In this document: one piece after another, positions 8,752 to 17,601 of the stretch | Layout of the letters: every line of letters begins with the position of its first letter | How positions within the stretch are numbered: position 1 is the stretch's first letter | Source: Bradyrhizobium sp. AUGA SZCCT0158 | Lineage (GTDB): Bacteria > Pseudomonadota > Alphaproteobacteria > Rhizobiales > Xanthobacteraceae | Length of the DNA stretch: 64,000 bases | Reading direction: 5' to 3' | NCBI RefSeq assembly: GCF_018130065.1 | Contig: NZ_JAFCME010000015.1 | Span: 1 to 64,000 of the forward strand | Position numbers and translations under genes: made by a program | Notes under the pieces: model-generated | Database searches by the model: none | The model's input: the letters and a program-made list of their open reading frames with translations, nothing else | Told to the model about the DNA's origin: nothing

Positions 8752-10074
8752 TCAGAAGCCCTCTCGCAGCCATCGTCCGACCCTTCCGAAATAGCCGTCA
8801 GTCCCTGTCCTGAGCTGCCGCGTATGCCGCGGTTCGACGTGTTCGAGGTGTGCGTATTGCGGATAGACCAGGAGACCCGCCGGCACCGCGAACGAGGCGC
8901 TCTTGGCCTCATTGGGCAGCCGGCCGAAGCCGAGCGGGCGGCCGATCCGGACCGGCCGGTTGAGAATACGGGTGGCAAGCTCGACGGTACCGGTGAGCTG
9001 GGACGCGCCGCCGCTCAGGACAACCCGCGCCCGCGGCTCTGCCGCAAAGGGGGAATCCGCGAGCCGGTCCCGGACCATTTCAAAGATCTCCTCGGCGCGA
9101 TGCCGGACGATGTTCGCGATCGTGGCGCGCGAGACGATCTGCGGCGCATCGCGCTCGTCATCGCCTGCGGTGGGTACGGACATCAACTCGCGCGCGTCTG
9201 ACCCGCCGGTCAGCACGGTGCCGTATAAGGTCTTGATTCGCTCGGCATCCGCAATGCATGCGCCGACGCCGCGTGCAAGATCCATCGTCATGTGTTGCCC
9301 GCCGACCGCAAAGCCGGAGGCGTGCACAAAGCGTCCGGCCGAATAGGTCGCGATCGTGGTCGATCCGGCGCCCATCTCGACCACGGCGGCGCCGATGTCG
9401 GCTTCATCGTCGGTGAGGACCGAAAGGCCCGCCACATAAGGACTTGCGGCCATGGCCTCGACGTTGAGATGGCAGCGCTCGACCACCAGCATCAGGTTCT
9501 TGGCCACCGTGGCATCCGCCGTCACGACGTTCATGTCGACGCCGAACTGCCGCGCCACCATGCCGCGGGGATCGCGGATGCCCTTGACGCCATCCAGCGT
9601 GTAGCTGACCGGCAGCGCGTGCAGCACGGTGCGGCCTTCGCCGGTGGCGTGGCGCATGCCGGTGGACGTCACGCGGGTGACATCGTCAGAGGTGACCGAG
9701 CCGCCCCTGATATCTGCGGCGGCTTCGACCAGCTGGCCCTGCAGCCGGCCGCCAGAGACCGACAGCAAAACGGATTCGACGCGGACCTTGGCCATGCGTT
9801 CGGCCAGCGCCACCGCCTGGCGCACGGCCTGTTCGCATTCGGCCAGATCGACCACCGCGCCGGCCTTGACGCCGCGCGACTGGATCTGGCTGTAACCGAT
9901 CAGCTCGACCGCGTGGCTGCGGCCGCGCAGGGCCTCGTTCGGCGGCGACGGCTTCAGCCGCGCGATCATGCAGGCGATCTTGCTGGTGCCGATGTCGAGC
10001 GAGGCCACCAGCGCGGTGCGCTTCTGCGCCATCGGCCGCGTCTTCGGGGTCTGGTTGCGATCGAGGCCGGTCAT
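8752..10074 (-). CDS. ftsA: Cell division protein FtsA
   Basis: Actin-like ATPase that tethers FtsZ to the inner membrane. The 440-residue product has the phosphate-binding motif SLDIGTSKI near residue 25, a second conserved block VEMGAGST in the middle and LSGGASQL near residue 355. It ends in an amphipathic segment (GRVGRWLREGF) that would insert in the membrane. The start overlaps the ftsQ stop by four bases (10071-10074), which implies translational coupling. A gap of about 108 nt separates it from ftsZ. Confidence 0.96.
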   Translation of the reverse strand: MTGLDRNQTPKTRPMAQKRTALVASLDIGTSKIACMIARLKPSPPNEALRGRSHAVELIGYSQIQSRGVKAGAVVDLAECEQAVRQAVALAERMAKVRVESVLLSVSGGRLQGQLVEAAADIRGGSVTSDDVTRVTSTGMRHATGEGRTVLHALPVSYTLDGVKGIRDPRGMVARQFGVDMNVVTADATVAKNLMLVVERCHLNVEAMAASPYVAGLSVLTDDEADIGAAVVEMGAGSTTIATYSAGRFVHASGFAVGGQHMTMDLARGVGACIADAERIKTLYGTVLTGGSDARELMSVPTAGDDERDAPQIVSRATIANIVRHRAEEIFEMVRDRLADSPFAAEPRARVVLSGGASQLTGTVELATRILNRPVRIGRPLGFGRLPNEAKSASFAVPAGLLVYPQYAHLEHVEPRHTRQLRTGTDGYFGRVGRWLREGF

Positions 10075-11060
10075 GCTGCGTCACCGGCTTTTTTCTTGGG
10101 CTTCTTGTCCTTGAACAGTTCCTCGCGGGCCTTCGCCGCGTCTTCGGACAACAGCACCGTCAACCGGTCCGGCAGGCGCATGTCGACCGCGACGATGTCG
10201 CGGGAGAACAGCCTGTCCTCCTTGTCGAGCTTGCTCAGCAGCGCCAGCGCATTGCCGACGTCGTGTTCCGGCAGGCGGATATCGAGACCGTCCTTGAGGC
10301 GCAGGTTCCAGCGCCGCTCGCCGACATAGATCGCAGCCTTGGTCACGCTGCGGACCTGCGGATAGCGATCCAGCAGCGCCAGGAAGTCCCGCGCCTTCTC
10401 GGCGGCGCCCTTGCCCACCACCAGCGGCAGCGAGATGAAGCGCCGCGACATATAGGGTTCGAGCACCGCGCCATCCTCGGCGATGACGGACAGCCGGCCG
10501 TCCTGCTGCCACAACGCGAACGCGGTACGCTCGACGATGTCGATCTGCAGCCGGCCGGGATAAAGCTTCAGAATCGCGGCGTCCGATATCCAGGGATTGG
10601 TCTTGAGCTTGTCGCGCACGGTGGCGGCATCGAGGAACAGCAGCGAGGAGCGGCCGTTGACGCCGCCGATCGCGAGCACTTCATCTTGGCTCAGCTGCTT
10701 GCGGCCGTTGATGGCCACCTCGGTGATGCGGAAGCCGGCCGAATTCGCCAGCGCGTTGCGGGTATCGCTGAGCGCACCGACGAACTCGTCGACATGGCCG
10801 CCCTTGACGACACCAAGCGAGGCGCTGCCGAGCAGCATCAGCACGGTCAGGGCGACGCCGGCACGGTTCGGCAGGTAACGTTCGAGCCACAGGATCAGGC
10901 GGTTCGGCGGTTCGCGGTCGATCACCCGCTTCGCCCGCACGCGGGCGCGCAGGCCCAGCCGCTCGCGCAACAGCACGACCGCTCCGATGGCGGCGGCTTT
11001 CAGGTCAGCTTGGGGCCCCAGCGATCGCAGCGATCGAGCGAGGCGTCCTGCACCATCCAT
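10071..11060 (-). CDS. ftsQ: Cell division protein FtsQ
   Basis: Bitopic divisome protein that bridges the Z-ring components and the septal synthase. The 329 residues contain a basic cytoplasmic N-terminus and one transmembrane helix at about 65-85. A POTRA domain follows, starting FRITEVAINGRKQLS, and then the FtsQ beta domain with the conserved NPWISDAAILKLYPGRLQIDI block. The C-terminus is lysine-rich. The N-terminus is less certain because the cytoplasmic tail is variable; the ATG at 11060 is kept. The gene overlaps ftsA by four bases and is preceded by a 351-nt gap likely to hold a promoter. Confidence 0.93.
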   Translation of the reverse strand: MDGAGRLARSLRSLGPQADLKAAAIGAVVLLRERLGLRARVRAKRVIDREPPNRLILWLERYLPNRAGVALTVLMLLGSASLGVVKGGHVDEFVGALSDTRNALANSAGFRITEVAINGRKQLSQDEVLAIGGVNGRSSLLFLDAATVRDKLKTNPWISDAAILKLYPGRLQIDIVERTAFALWQQDGRLSVIAEDGAVLEPYMSRRFISLPLVVGKGAAEKARDFLALLDRYPQVRSVTKAAIYVGERRWNLRLKDGLDIRLPEHDVGNALALLSKLDKEDRLFSRDIVAVDMRLPDRLTVLLSEDAAKAREELFKDKKPKKKAGDAA

Positions 11061-11411
11061 TGCACGAGCTCGTCAAAAAGTTGTTCCCGCAAAAAGGCTT
11101 GCGGGCTCTGGCGCACGTGATGTCTCGGTGATGCCGGGCTGGGCTCAAGACCTCGGTTGTGAGGAGGCCATTTTTCCCTCGATGCGATCGTCGAAGCGGA
11201 AATCCGCAACAGCTTACGCCCCGGCAGCCAAGCGCCACATGCGCCGCCAGCGTTAACCTTCGGACTTCCTGGTAAACAAAGGGTAAATGTGACCGGTCAG
11301 GGGCGTGTTTTGCGCAGCCTTGTGAGTAGTTTGCCGGGCATTGGTTAGGATTTTAGTAATATTTCATCCGGACCGGGCGGGTTCCCTCAACCAGCACGTT
11401 AACCCGGCGAA
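11061..11411. other. Gap between ddl and ftsQ, probable ftsQAZ promoter region
   Basis: No gene is seen; short open frames here have no family features. The part nearest ddl (11250-11380) is richer in A/T and contains GTTAAC, TTTACC repeats on the minus strand and ATTTTAGTAATATTT. A promoter for ftsQ-ftsA-ftsZ is expected here by comparison with other alphaproteobacteria. Confidence 0.45.
11271..11287 (-). promoter_or_regulatory. Possible CtrA-type site upstream of ftsQ
   Basis: On the minus strand TTTACC occurs twice with an 11-bp period (TTTACC, five bases, TTTACC). The CtrA consensus is TTAA-N7-TTAAC, also an 11-bp period, but each half here departs by one base. It lies about 210 nt upstream of the ftsQ start. 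This is a weak match offered only as a candidate. Confidence 0.2.
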
Positions 11412-12404
11412 TCACCCCCGCCTCTGAAGGCGTTGCTCGGCCAGTACGACCTGGTCGCGCAGGAAATCGGAAAAATCGATTCCCTGGGCCTTCAGCGCCT
11501 TCGGATACAGCGAGGCGGCGGTCAGTCCCGGCAAAGTGTTGGTTTCGAGATAGACCAGCCCCTTGGCCGAGACGATGAAATCGCTCCGGGAATAGCCGCT
11601 GCAGGACAGTGCTCGGTGCGCCCGGTGCGCCTGGTCCATCAGGTCGGCAGTAATCGCGGGCGAAAACCGGCCCGGGCAGATCTCCTGGGTCGATTTGAGC
11701 AGGTATTTTGCCGTGTAATCGAACGCGCCCTCGCCCGGGATGATTTCGACCGGCGGCAGCGGCATGATGGTGCCGTCGGATCGCTCCAACACGCCGCAGG
11801 TGGCTTCGACGCCGGAAACGAATGCCTCGATCAGATATTCCTCGGATTTGGCGGCGTTGCGGACCGCGACGAGGTCCTGCTTGGCGTTGACGAAGATCAG
11901 GCCGTAGCTCGATCCGTCCCGCGCCGGCTTCGCAATCAGCTTGCCGTATTCGGCGAACGCGGCATCGATATCGTCGAGCGCGATGCCTACCGGCGTCTCC
12001 ACGCCCGCAATCGCCGCAAAGCGCTTGGCCGCGGTCTTGTCGAAGGCCAGATTTGAAGACGCCGAGCCGGACCCGGTGAAGGGAATGCCGCGCATTTCGC
12101 ACATCGCCTGCAGTTCGCCATTCTCCGCCCGGCCCCCGTGCAGGCCGAGCACCAGCACGCGATCTTCGGCTTTCGCTTTATCGAGCGCCGCTTCCAGCGC
12201 GATGCCGCGATTGCCCGGATCGAATTCGTCCTCGAACGGCCGCTGTTGATTGAGCAGGGCTTCCGACGTCACCTCGTGCACAGTGTCGGCGACGTGCCAG
12301 AACCACAGATCCGCCTCCGGCAAGGCACGATGCAGCGCCTGCGCGCTCGCTACCGAAACCAGCCGCTCCTTGTTGGTGCCGCCGAAGAGAATGGTAATCC
12401 GCAT
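11412..12404 (-). CDS. ddl: D-alanine--D-alanine ligase
   Basis: ATP-grasp enzyme that makes the D-Ala-D-Ala dipeptide added by MurF. The 330-residue product keeps the key residues: GG..KER near the N-terminus, SSYG for ATP/substrate binding, DYTAKYL, the arginine-aspartate pair in SRSDF and ETNTLPGLT with the metal-binding Glu and Asn. The usual HGxxGEDG loop reads HGGRAENG, a divergent version. The ATG shares one base with the murB stop (TGATG), so the genes are tightly coupled. Its place between murB and ftsQ is standard for a dcw cluster. Confidence 0.92.
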   Translation of the reverse strand: MRITILFGGTNKERLVSVASAQALHRALPEADLWFWHVADTVHEVTSEALLNQQRPFEDEFDPGNRGIALEAALDKAKAEDRVLVLGLHGGRAENGELQAMCEMRGIPFTGSGSASSNLAFDKTAAKRFAAIAGVETPVGIALDDIDAAFAEYGKLIAKPARDGSSYGLIFVNAKQDLVAVRNAAKSEEYLIEAFVSGVEATCGVLERSDGTIMPLPPVEIIPGEGAFDYTAKYLLKSTQEICPGRFSPAITADLMDQAHRAHRALSCSGYSRSDFIVSAKGLVYLETNTLPGLTAASLYPKALKAQGIDFSDFLRDQVVLAEQRLQRRG

Positions 12405-13327
12405 CAGCCTTGTCCGATTCCGATCCGCTTGATTTCCCAGTGTAACTCGATTCCGGAGTTTTCCTTAACCCGCGCACGCACGGTTTCACCCAGCGTTTCA
12501 ATGTCATGCCCGGTCGCGTTGCCAGTGTTGATCAGGAAGTTGCAGTGCATTTCCGACACCTGCGCGCCGCCGACGCGCAAGCCGCGGCAGCCGGCGGCGT
12601 CGATCAGCTTCCAGGCGCTGTTGCCGGGCGGGTTCTTGAAGGTCGAACCGCCAGTCTTTTCGCGGATCGGCTGCGCGGTCTCGCGATGGGTCTGCACTTC
12701 CTCCATCCGCGCGCGAATGGTTTCAGGCGCGGCAATGGCGCCGCGGAAACGCGCCGAGGTGAAGATGATGGAAGGATCGACGCCGCTGTTGCGATAGACG
12801 AACTTCATGTCGGCATTGCTGAAGCTGTGCTTCGTGCCGTCGCGGCCGATGCCGGTGGCCTCGATCAGGACGTCCTTGGTCTCGCTACCATTGGCGCCGG
12901 CATTCATGCGCAGCGCGCCGCCGATCGTGCCGGGAATGCCAAACAGGAATTCCATGCCGCCGATATTGGCCGTCGCCGCGGTTTCCGCCACGCGCTTGTC
13001 GAGCGCGGCGGTGCCTGCGATCACGACGTCGCCCTCGGCACGCGTCTCGCCGAACGCGCGCGGCGACAACCGGATCACGACGCCGGGAATGCCGCCATCG
13101 CGCACGATCAGGTTGGAGCCGACGCCGACGACATAGACCGGCAATTCCTGCGGCAGTTTTTTCAGGAAGTACGCGAGATCATCTTCATCCGACGGCGTGA
13201 ACAGCACCTGCGCCGGACCGCCGACGCGAAACCAGGTGAGTTCGGCGAGCGACTGATTCGCCAGCAGCCGCCCGCGCAAGTCGGGCATTGCGGTTTTGAG
13301 ATCGGGGGTGATGTCGGGGAAGGTCAA
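12404..13327 (-). CDS. murB: UDP-N-acetylenolpyruvoylglucosamine reductase MurB
   Basis: FAD- and NADPH-dependent enzyme that reduces UDP-GlcNAc-enolpyruvate to UDP-MurNAc in the cytoplasm. The 307 residues show the FAD-binding block VVGVGSNLIVRDGG near residue 75. They also show the GIPGTIGGALRMNAGA segment and the C-terminal K.GGSTFKNP and SEMHCNF motifs typical of the family. Upstream is a 109-nt gap filled by a palindromic repeat; downstream it overlaps ddl by one base. Confidence 0.96.
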   Translation of the reverse strand: MTFPDITPDLKTAMPDLRGRLLANQSLAELTWFRVGGPAQVLFTPSDEDDLAYFLKKLPQELPVYVVGVGSNLIVRDGGIPGVVIRLSPRAFGETRAEGDVVIAGTAALDKRVAETAATANIGGMEFLFGIPGTIGGALRMNAGANGSETKDVLIEATGIGRDGTKHSFSNADMKFVYRNSGVDPSIIFTSARFRGAIAAPETIRARMEEVQTHRETAQPIREKTGGSTFKNPPGNSAWKLIDAAGCRGLRVGGAQVSEMHCNFLINTGNATGHDIETLGETVRARVKENSGIELHWEIKRIGIGQG

Positions 13328-13344
13328 CGGAGTTCTCTCGGCTC

Positions 13345-13415
13345 GTCATGGCCGGGCTTGTCCCGACGATCACACAGTAAAGACGTGGATGGCCGGGACA
13401 AGCCCGGCCATGACG
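13345..13415. repeat. Palindromic repeat family B between murB and murC
   Basis: CGTCATGGCCGGGCTTGTCC on the left is matched by GGACAAGCCCGGCCATGACG on the right, perfect 20-base arms around about 31 bases that include AGACGTGGAT. Related arms occur at 14859-15010 and 59681-59716. The element fills most of the gap between two essential genes that are probably cotranscribed. Confidence 0.9.
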
Positions 13416-13436
13416 GAGTTGGAGGTGATACGCCCC

Positions 13437-14840
13437 TCACCCCAGCGCCTTCAATTCGCCGGGCAGCGCATAGGCCCATTGCGTGATGTTGCCGGCGCCG
13501 AGGCAGACGACGTAGTCGCCGTTATCAGCGATGCCGCTGATCACCTTGGCGAGTTCGGACGAATTTTGCAGCGGAATGACTTCGCGATGGCCGTGTGCGC
13601 GCAGGCCGAGCACGAAATGGTCGCGATCGATTCCCTCGATCGGCGCCTCGCCGGCCGGATAGACTTCGGCGACGACGACCGCATCGGCGTCGTTGAAGCA
13701 GGTACAAAATTCCTCGAACAGCGATTGCAGCCGGGTGAAGCGATGCGGCTGCACCACGGCGACGATCTTGCCGTTGGTGGATTCGCGCGCCGCCTTCAGC
13801 ACCGCTGCGATCTCGACCGGGTGATGGCCGTAATCGTCGATGATGGTGACACCGTTCCATTCGCCGGTCTTGGTAAAGCGCCGCTTGACGCCGCCAAAGC
13901 CCGCCATCGCCTTGCGGATCACCTCGCCGGAAATGCCGAGTTCATGCGCCACCGCGATCGCCGCCGTTGCATTCGATGCGTTGTGGCGTCCCGGCATCGG
14001 CAGCATGATGTCGGATATCTCGTGGGTCGCGCCGGTCTTGCGGTTGCGGAACGCGACCTTGAATCTCGAGCCGCTGCCCATCGGCGTCAGATCGACCAGC
14101 CGCACATCGGCCTGCGGGTTCTCGCCATAGGTGATGATGCGGCGATCCTCGATCTTGCCGACGAGGGTCTGCACCACGGGATGATCGGTGCACATCACGG
14201 CAAAGCCGTAGAACGGCACGTTCTCGACGAAATTGCGGAATGCCTCCTGGATCGCCTCGAAAGTGTTGAAGTGATCGAGATGTTCGGGATCGATGTTAGT
14301 GACGATCACGACATCGGACGGCAGCTTCAGGAACGTGCCGTCGCTCTCGTCGGCCTCCACCACCATCCAGTCGCCCGCGCCCAATCGCGCATTGGAGCCA
14401 TAGGCATTGATGATGCCGCCATTGATCACGGTCGGATCGAGGTCACCGGCGTCGAGCAGCGTCGCGACCATCGTCGTCGTCGTGGTCTTGCCATGGGTGC
14501 CGGCGATTGCGACGCAGCTTTTCAGCCGCATCAGTTCGGCGAGCATTTCGGCGCGGCGCACCACGGGAATGCGCTGGGCACGCGCCGCCATCAGTTCGGG
14601 ATTGTCGCGCTTGATCGCGGTCGAGACCACGACAACGTCGGCGCCGTCGACATTCTCCGCCTTGTGGCCGACCGAAACGGTGATGCCCTTGTCGCGCAGC
14701 CGCGTGACGTTGCCGCTTTCGGAGGCGTCCGAACCTTGCACGGTATAGCCGAGATTGCTCAGGACTTCGGCGATGCCGCTCATGCCGATGCCGCCGATCC
14801 CGACGAAGTGGATGGGTCCGATCTCGCGCGGCAGTCTCAT
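13437..14840 (-). CDS. murC: UDP-N-acetylmuramate--L-alanine ligase MurC
   Basis: Adds L-Ala to UDP-MurNAc, the first amino acid of the stem peptide. The start at 14840 (MRLPREIG) gives 467 residues, the usual size; an upstream ATG would add eight residues that are not typical. The FVGIGGIGMSGIA dinucleotide-like motif is near residue 15, the P-loop GTHGKTTTT near 110-120, and the Mur ligase C-terminal domain after about 310 with DDYGHHPVEI. It lies between two repeat elements in the gaps towards murG and murB. Confidence 0.96.
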   Translation of the reverse strand: MRLPREIGPIHFVGIGGIGMSGIAEVLSNLGYTVQGSDASESGNVTRLRDKGITVSVGHKAENVDGADVVVVSTAIKRDNPELMAARAQRIPVVRRAEMLAELMRLKSCVAIAGTHGKTTTTTMVATLLDAGDLDPTVINGGIINAYGSNARLGAGDWMVVEADESDGTFLKLPSDVVIVTNIDPEHLDHFNTFEAIQEAFRNFVENVPFYGFAVMCTDHPVVQTLVGKIEDRRIITYGENPQADVRLVDLTPMGSGSRFKVAFRNRKTGATHEISDIMLPMPGRHNASNATAAIAVAHELGISGEVIRKAMAGFGGVKRRFTKTGEWNGVTIIDDYGHHPVEIAAVLKAARESTNGKIVAVVQPHRFTRLQSLFEEFCTCFNDADAVVVAEVYPAGEAPIEGIDRDHFVLGLRAHGHREVIPLQNSSELAKVISGIADNGDYVVCLGAGNITQWAYALPGELKALG

Positions 14841-14858
14841 GTCTGTCTCGTATGTTCC

Positions 14859-15010
14859 CGTCATGCCCGGGCTCGTCCCGGGCGTCCACGACTTCTACGT
14901 CACTTCATGCAAGACGTGGATGCGTAGGCACTCGGTATACCGAGTGCCGTTCTTTTTTAAAGGGTCAAGTCGGATATATCCGAATTGACATGACAAGCCC
15001 GGCCATGACG
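14859..15010. repeat. Repeat family B, split copy, between murC and murG
   Basis: The left arm CGTCATGCCCGGGCTCGTCC and the right arm ACAAGCCCGGCCATGACG belong to the same family as 13345-13415. Here they are separated by about 115 bases that include AGACGTGGAT and a perfect palindrome at 14927-14948. It looks like a family B element that has been interrupted or expanded. Confidence 0.8.
14927..14948 (+). terminator. Perfect 22-bp palindrome followed by T run
   Basis: GGCACTCGGTA is followed directly by its exact reverse complement TACCGAGTGCC, then GTTCTTTTTT on the plus strand. It has the form of a rho-independent terminator for plus-strand transcription, although no plus-strand gene is seen upstream. 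For the minus-strand mur operon the T run is on the wrong side. Confidence 0.5.
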
Positions 15011-15039
15011 CAAAAACAATGAAAATCGACCATTGCGGC

Positions 15040-16146
15040 CTAGATTCCGGCAACTTTCTGCACCAGATCGGCCAGCCGCTCGGCAGCGTCCAGCCTGCCC
15101 ACGGTGCGGGAGGCGGCGGCCATCTCGGTCAGCTTCGCCGGCTCGGCGGCGAATGCGGAAATTTCGGAAGCCAGCCGGTCCTGCGTGAACTCCGCCTGCG
15201 CGATGCGCAGCGCGCCGCCCACCTTGGCCAGCACGCCGGCATTGGCGAACTGATCCTGATCGATCGCGCCGGGCAGCGGCACCAGGATCGAGGGCCGGCC
15301 GATCGCGGCGAGCTCGGCCACCGTGCCGGCGCCGGAGCGCGACACCACCAGATGGCTGGAAGCCAGCCGCGCCGGCAAGTCCGTGAAGAACGGCGCCAGC
15401 TCGGCGCTGATCTTGAGCCGGTCATAGACCGCGCGCACCCGCGCCATATCCTCTTCGCGCACCTGTTGCGTCAGGATCAGCCGGCTCCACAGCACCGGCT
15501 CCAGCCGTTCGATCGCCGGTGGCACGATGTCGCTCATCACGCGCGCGCCCTGGCTGCCGCCGACCACCAGCAACCGAAGCGGCCCGTTCGCCTCGGGCGA
15601 GGCAAAGGGTATCGCGGCGGCGGCCAGGATCGCCGGACGCATCGGCGTGCCGACCGTCGTTGCCTTGCCAGCCAGCGCCGGATCGCGATCGAGCACGCCC
15701 GGCAGCGAGGTCGCGATCGCGTTGACTCGGCTGGAGAGAAACCGGTTGGCGCGGCCGAGCACCGCGTTGGCGTCGTGAATGAGGCTGGGCACGCCGAGCA
15801 ATCTGGCCGCCATCAGCGGCGGCAGCGTCGGATAGCCGCCGAAGCCGATCACGGCTGATGGCTTCAGCCGCCGCACCAGATTGAGCGCGATGAGACCGCC
15901 ATAGCCGAGCATGACAGCGGTGCGCGCCAGCGAGATCGGATTGCGGCCACGCACGGTCTCGCTCGGCACCACGTCGATATTGTCATTGACCCTGGAGAAC
16001 AGGCCGCTGTAGCGCAGCGCGCGGGCGTCGGTCGCGAGCCGCACGCGAAAACCGCGTTTGATCAGCTCGACGCCGAGCGCTTCGGCCGGAAACAAATGGC
16101 CGCCGGTACCGCCGGCCGCGAGGAGGATGAGGGGCGAAGTATTCAT
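15040..16146 (-). CDS. murG: UDP-GlcNAc:lipid I transferase MurG
   Basis: Peripheral membrane glycosyltransferase (family 28) that converts lipid I to lipid II. The start is set at the ATG at 16146 (MNTSPLILL), preceded by GAAGAA, giving 368 residues. The N-terminal loop AAGGTGGHLFPA and the GFGGYPTLPP and GGSQGAR motifs are present. The RSGAGTVAEL donor-binding block lies in the C-terminal half. It follows ftsW after a gap occupied by a family A repeat and precedes murC after a split family B repeat. Confidence 0.96.
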   Translation of the reverse strand: MNTSPLILLAAGGTGGHLFPAEALGVELIKRGFRVRLATDARALRYSGLFSRVNDNIDVVPSETVRGRNPISLARTAVMLGYGGLIALNLVRRLKPSAVIGFGGYPTLPPLMAARLLGVPSLIHDANAVLGRANRFLSSRVNAIATSLPGVLDRDPALAGKATTVGTPMRPAILAAAAIPFASPEANGPLRLLVVGGSQGARVMSDIVPPAIERLEPVLWSRLILTQQVREEDMARVRAVYDRLKISAELAPFFTDLPARLASSHLVVSRSGAGTVAELAAIGRPSILVPLPGAIDQDQFANAGVLAKVGGALRIAQAEFTQDRLASEISAFAAEPAKLTEMAAASRTVGRLDAAERLADLVQKVAGI

Positions 16147-16173
16147 GGGGAATTCTTCTATAGCCAATCAGGC

Positions 16174-16285
16174 GTCATTGCGAGCCACCGGGTCGCGCGA
16201 ATGCGCGCCCGATGACAGGCCCCGCGAAGCAATCCATAGCGCGGCATAACGGATGGGTGGATTGCTTCGCTGCGCTCGCAATGAC
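16174..16285. repeat. Palindromic repeat family A, copy 2, between ftsW and murG
   Basis: The element shares GTCATTGCGAGCCA, GGGTCGCGCGAATGCGCG and the terminal CTCGCAATGAC with the copy at 204-314; the central part differs. It fills nearly all of the ftsW-murG gap. Confidence 0.9.
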
Positions 16286-16305
16286 GGGTTGGATTTACCT
16301 CGCCG

Positions 16306-17457
16306 TCATGCGTAGCTGCGCACCGAGTTGGCATTGTTCTGCGACTCGATCTCGGTGCGCGGGCGCTGCCGCGTCAGCGCCAGCATCATGCCGACGCCGT
16401 AGGCCAGCGAGATGATCGAGGAGCCGCCATAGGAGATGAACGGCAGCGTCATGCCCTTGGCAGGGATCAGCTGCAGATTGACCGCCATGTTGATCGCGGC
16501 CTGCACGCCGAACAGGATGGCGAGGCCGGAAGCGGCAAACCGGGAGAACATGTCCTCGCTGGCATAGGCGCGCAGCAAGGTCCGGATCACGATAAAGGCG
16601 AACAATGCGACCAGCGCCAGGCAGAGGATGATGCCGAACTCTTCCGCCGCCACCGCGAACACGAAATCGGTGTGGCTGTCCGGCAGGCTGCGCTTGGCGA
16701 TGCCTTCGCCGGGCCCGAGCCCGAACCAGCCGCCATTCCAGAATGCATCCATCGCCATGTCGAGCTGGAACGTATCGCCCGAGCCGGGATTCATGAATCG
16801 TTTGATGCGGTGCGCGACGTGCGGCACCAGCAGATAGGCGCCGAACAATCCGGCTGCGGCGGCGCCGGCAAGACCGACCACCCAGATCATCCGCATGCCC
16901 GCGATGAAGAACAGCGCGCCCCACACCATCAGGACCAGCATGGTCTGTCCGAAATCCGGCTCCATCACCAGGAGCGACACCAGCATCAACAGCAGCACCA
17001 TCGCCATCGAAGTCGCCGGCATCTCCGGACGTTTGGTCGATTCTGCAAACAGCCACGCCGCGATCACGACAAAAGCCGGCTTGGCGGATTCCGAGGCCTG
17101 GATGTTGACGCCGAGCAACGTGATCCAGCGCCGCGAACCCTTGACCTCGGCACCGAACATCAGCGTCGCCACGATCAGCACGATCGAGACCGCAAATACC
17201 AGCAGCGCCCCACGGCGGATGTTCTTCGGGGACATGAAGGATACCCCGATCAGCACGATGAAGGACGGCAGCAGGAACATCACGTGCCGGTTGAAGAAGT
17301 GGAAGGGATCGAGCCCGATCCTTGTCGCCACCGGCGGGCTCGCCGCCAGCGACAGGATGAGGCCGCCCACGACCAGCGCGATGATCGCCGCGAGCAGCAG
17401 TCTATCCACGGTCCACCACCATTCCGAGAACGGGGTGCGTTGGTCACGGGCGAGCAT
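16306..17457 (-). CDS. ftsW: Septal peptidoglycan polymerase FtsW
   Basis: SEDS-family polytopic membrane protein that polymerises lipid II at the septum together with FtsI. The 383 residues (ATG at 17457; a longer form would start with TTG at 17469) contain about ten hydrophobic helices. The conserved SEDS stretches PDFGQTM and FVFAVAAEEFG are present, as is the C-terminal PFISYGGSS. After murD the cluster is interrupted by a plus-strand gene, so ftsW probably begins a separate transcript from the 144-nt region shared with that gene. Confidence 0.96.
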   Translation of the reverse strand: MLARDQRTPFSEWWWTVDRLLLAAIIALVVGGLILSLAASPPVATRIGLDPFHFFNRHVMFLLPSFIVLIGVSFMSPKNIRRGALLVFAVSIVLIVATLMFGAEVKGSRRWITLLGVNIQASESAKPAFVVIAAWLFAESTKRPEMPATSMAMVLLLMLVSLLVMEPDFGQTMLVLMVWGALFFIAGMRMIWVVGLAGAAAAGLFGAYLLVPHVAHRIKRFMNPGSGDTFQLDMAMDAFWNGGWFGLGPGEGIAKRSLPDSHTDFVFAVAAEEFGIILCLALVALFAFIVIRTLLRAYASEDMFSRFAASGLAILFGVQAAINMAVNLQLIPAKGMTLPFISYGGSSIISLAYGVGMMLALTRQRPRTEIESQNNANSVRSYA

Positions 17458-17601
17458 GGGCGTCCCCAAATGGCAGAGGTAACGTCCATTGGTGGCGGAG
17501 GATGGTTTCCAAGGAGTTAATGAGGTCCGTCAAATTTTCGGTTTCACCAATTGCGCCCTTGGCTTTAGGGTAAGCTCCAATCACAAGGCTTGGGAGGAAC
17601 C

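Noticed and set aside
6823..9201. 792-residue open frame opposite ftsZ and ftsA
   Set aside because: Antisense shadow; ftsZ and ftsA have full motifs on the other strand.
11353..12102. 249-residue frame overlapping ddl in the same direction
   Set aside because: It covers the 3' part of ddl in another frame, is very rich in Arg/Gly and shows no family features; ddl itself is intact.
13296..14927. 543-residue open frame opposite murC
   Set aside because: Antisense to murC with no recognisable domain.
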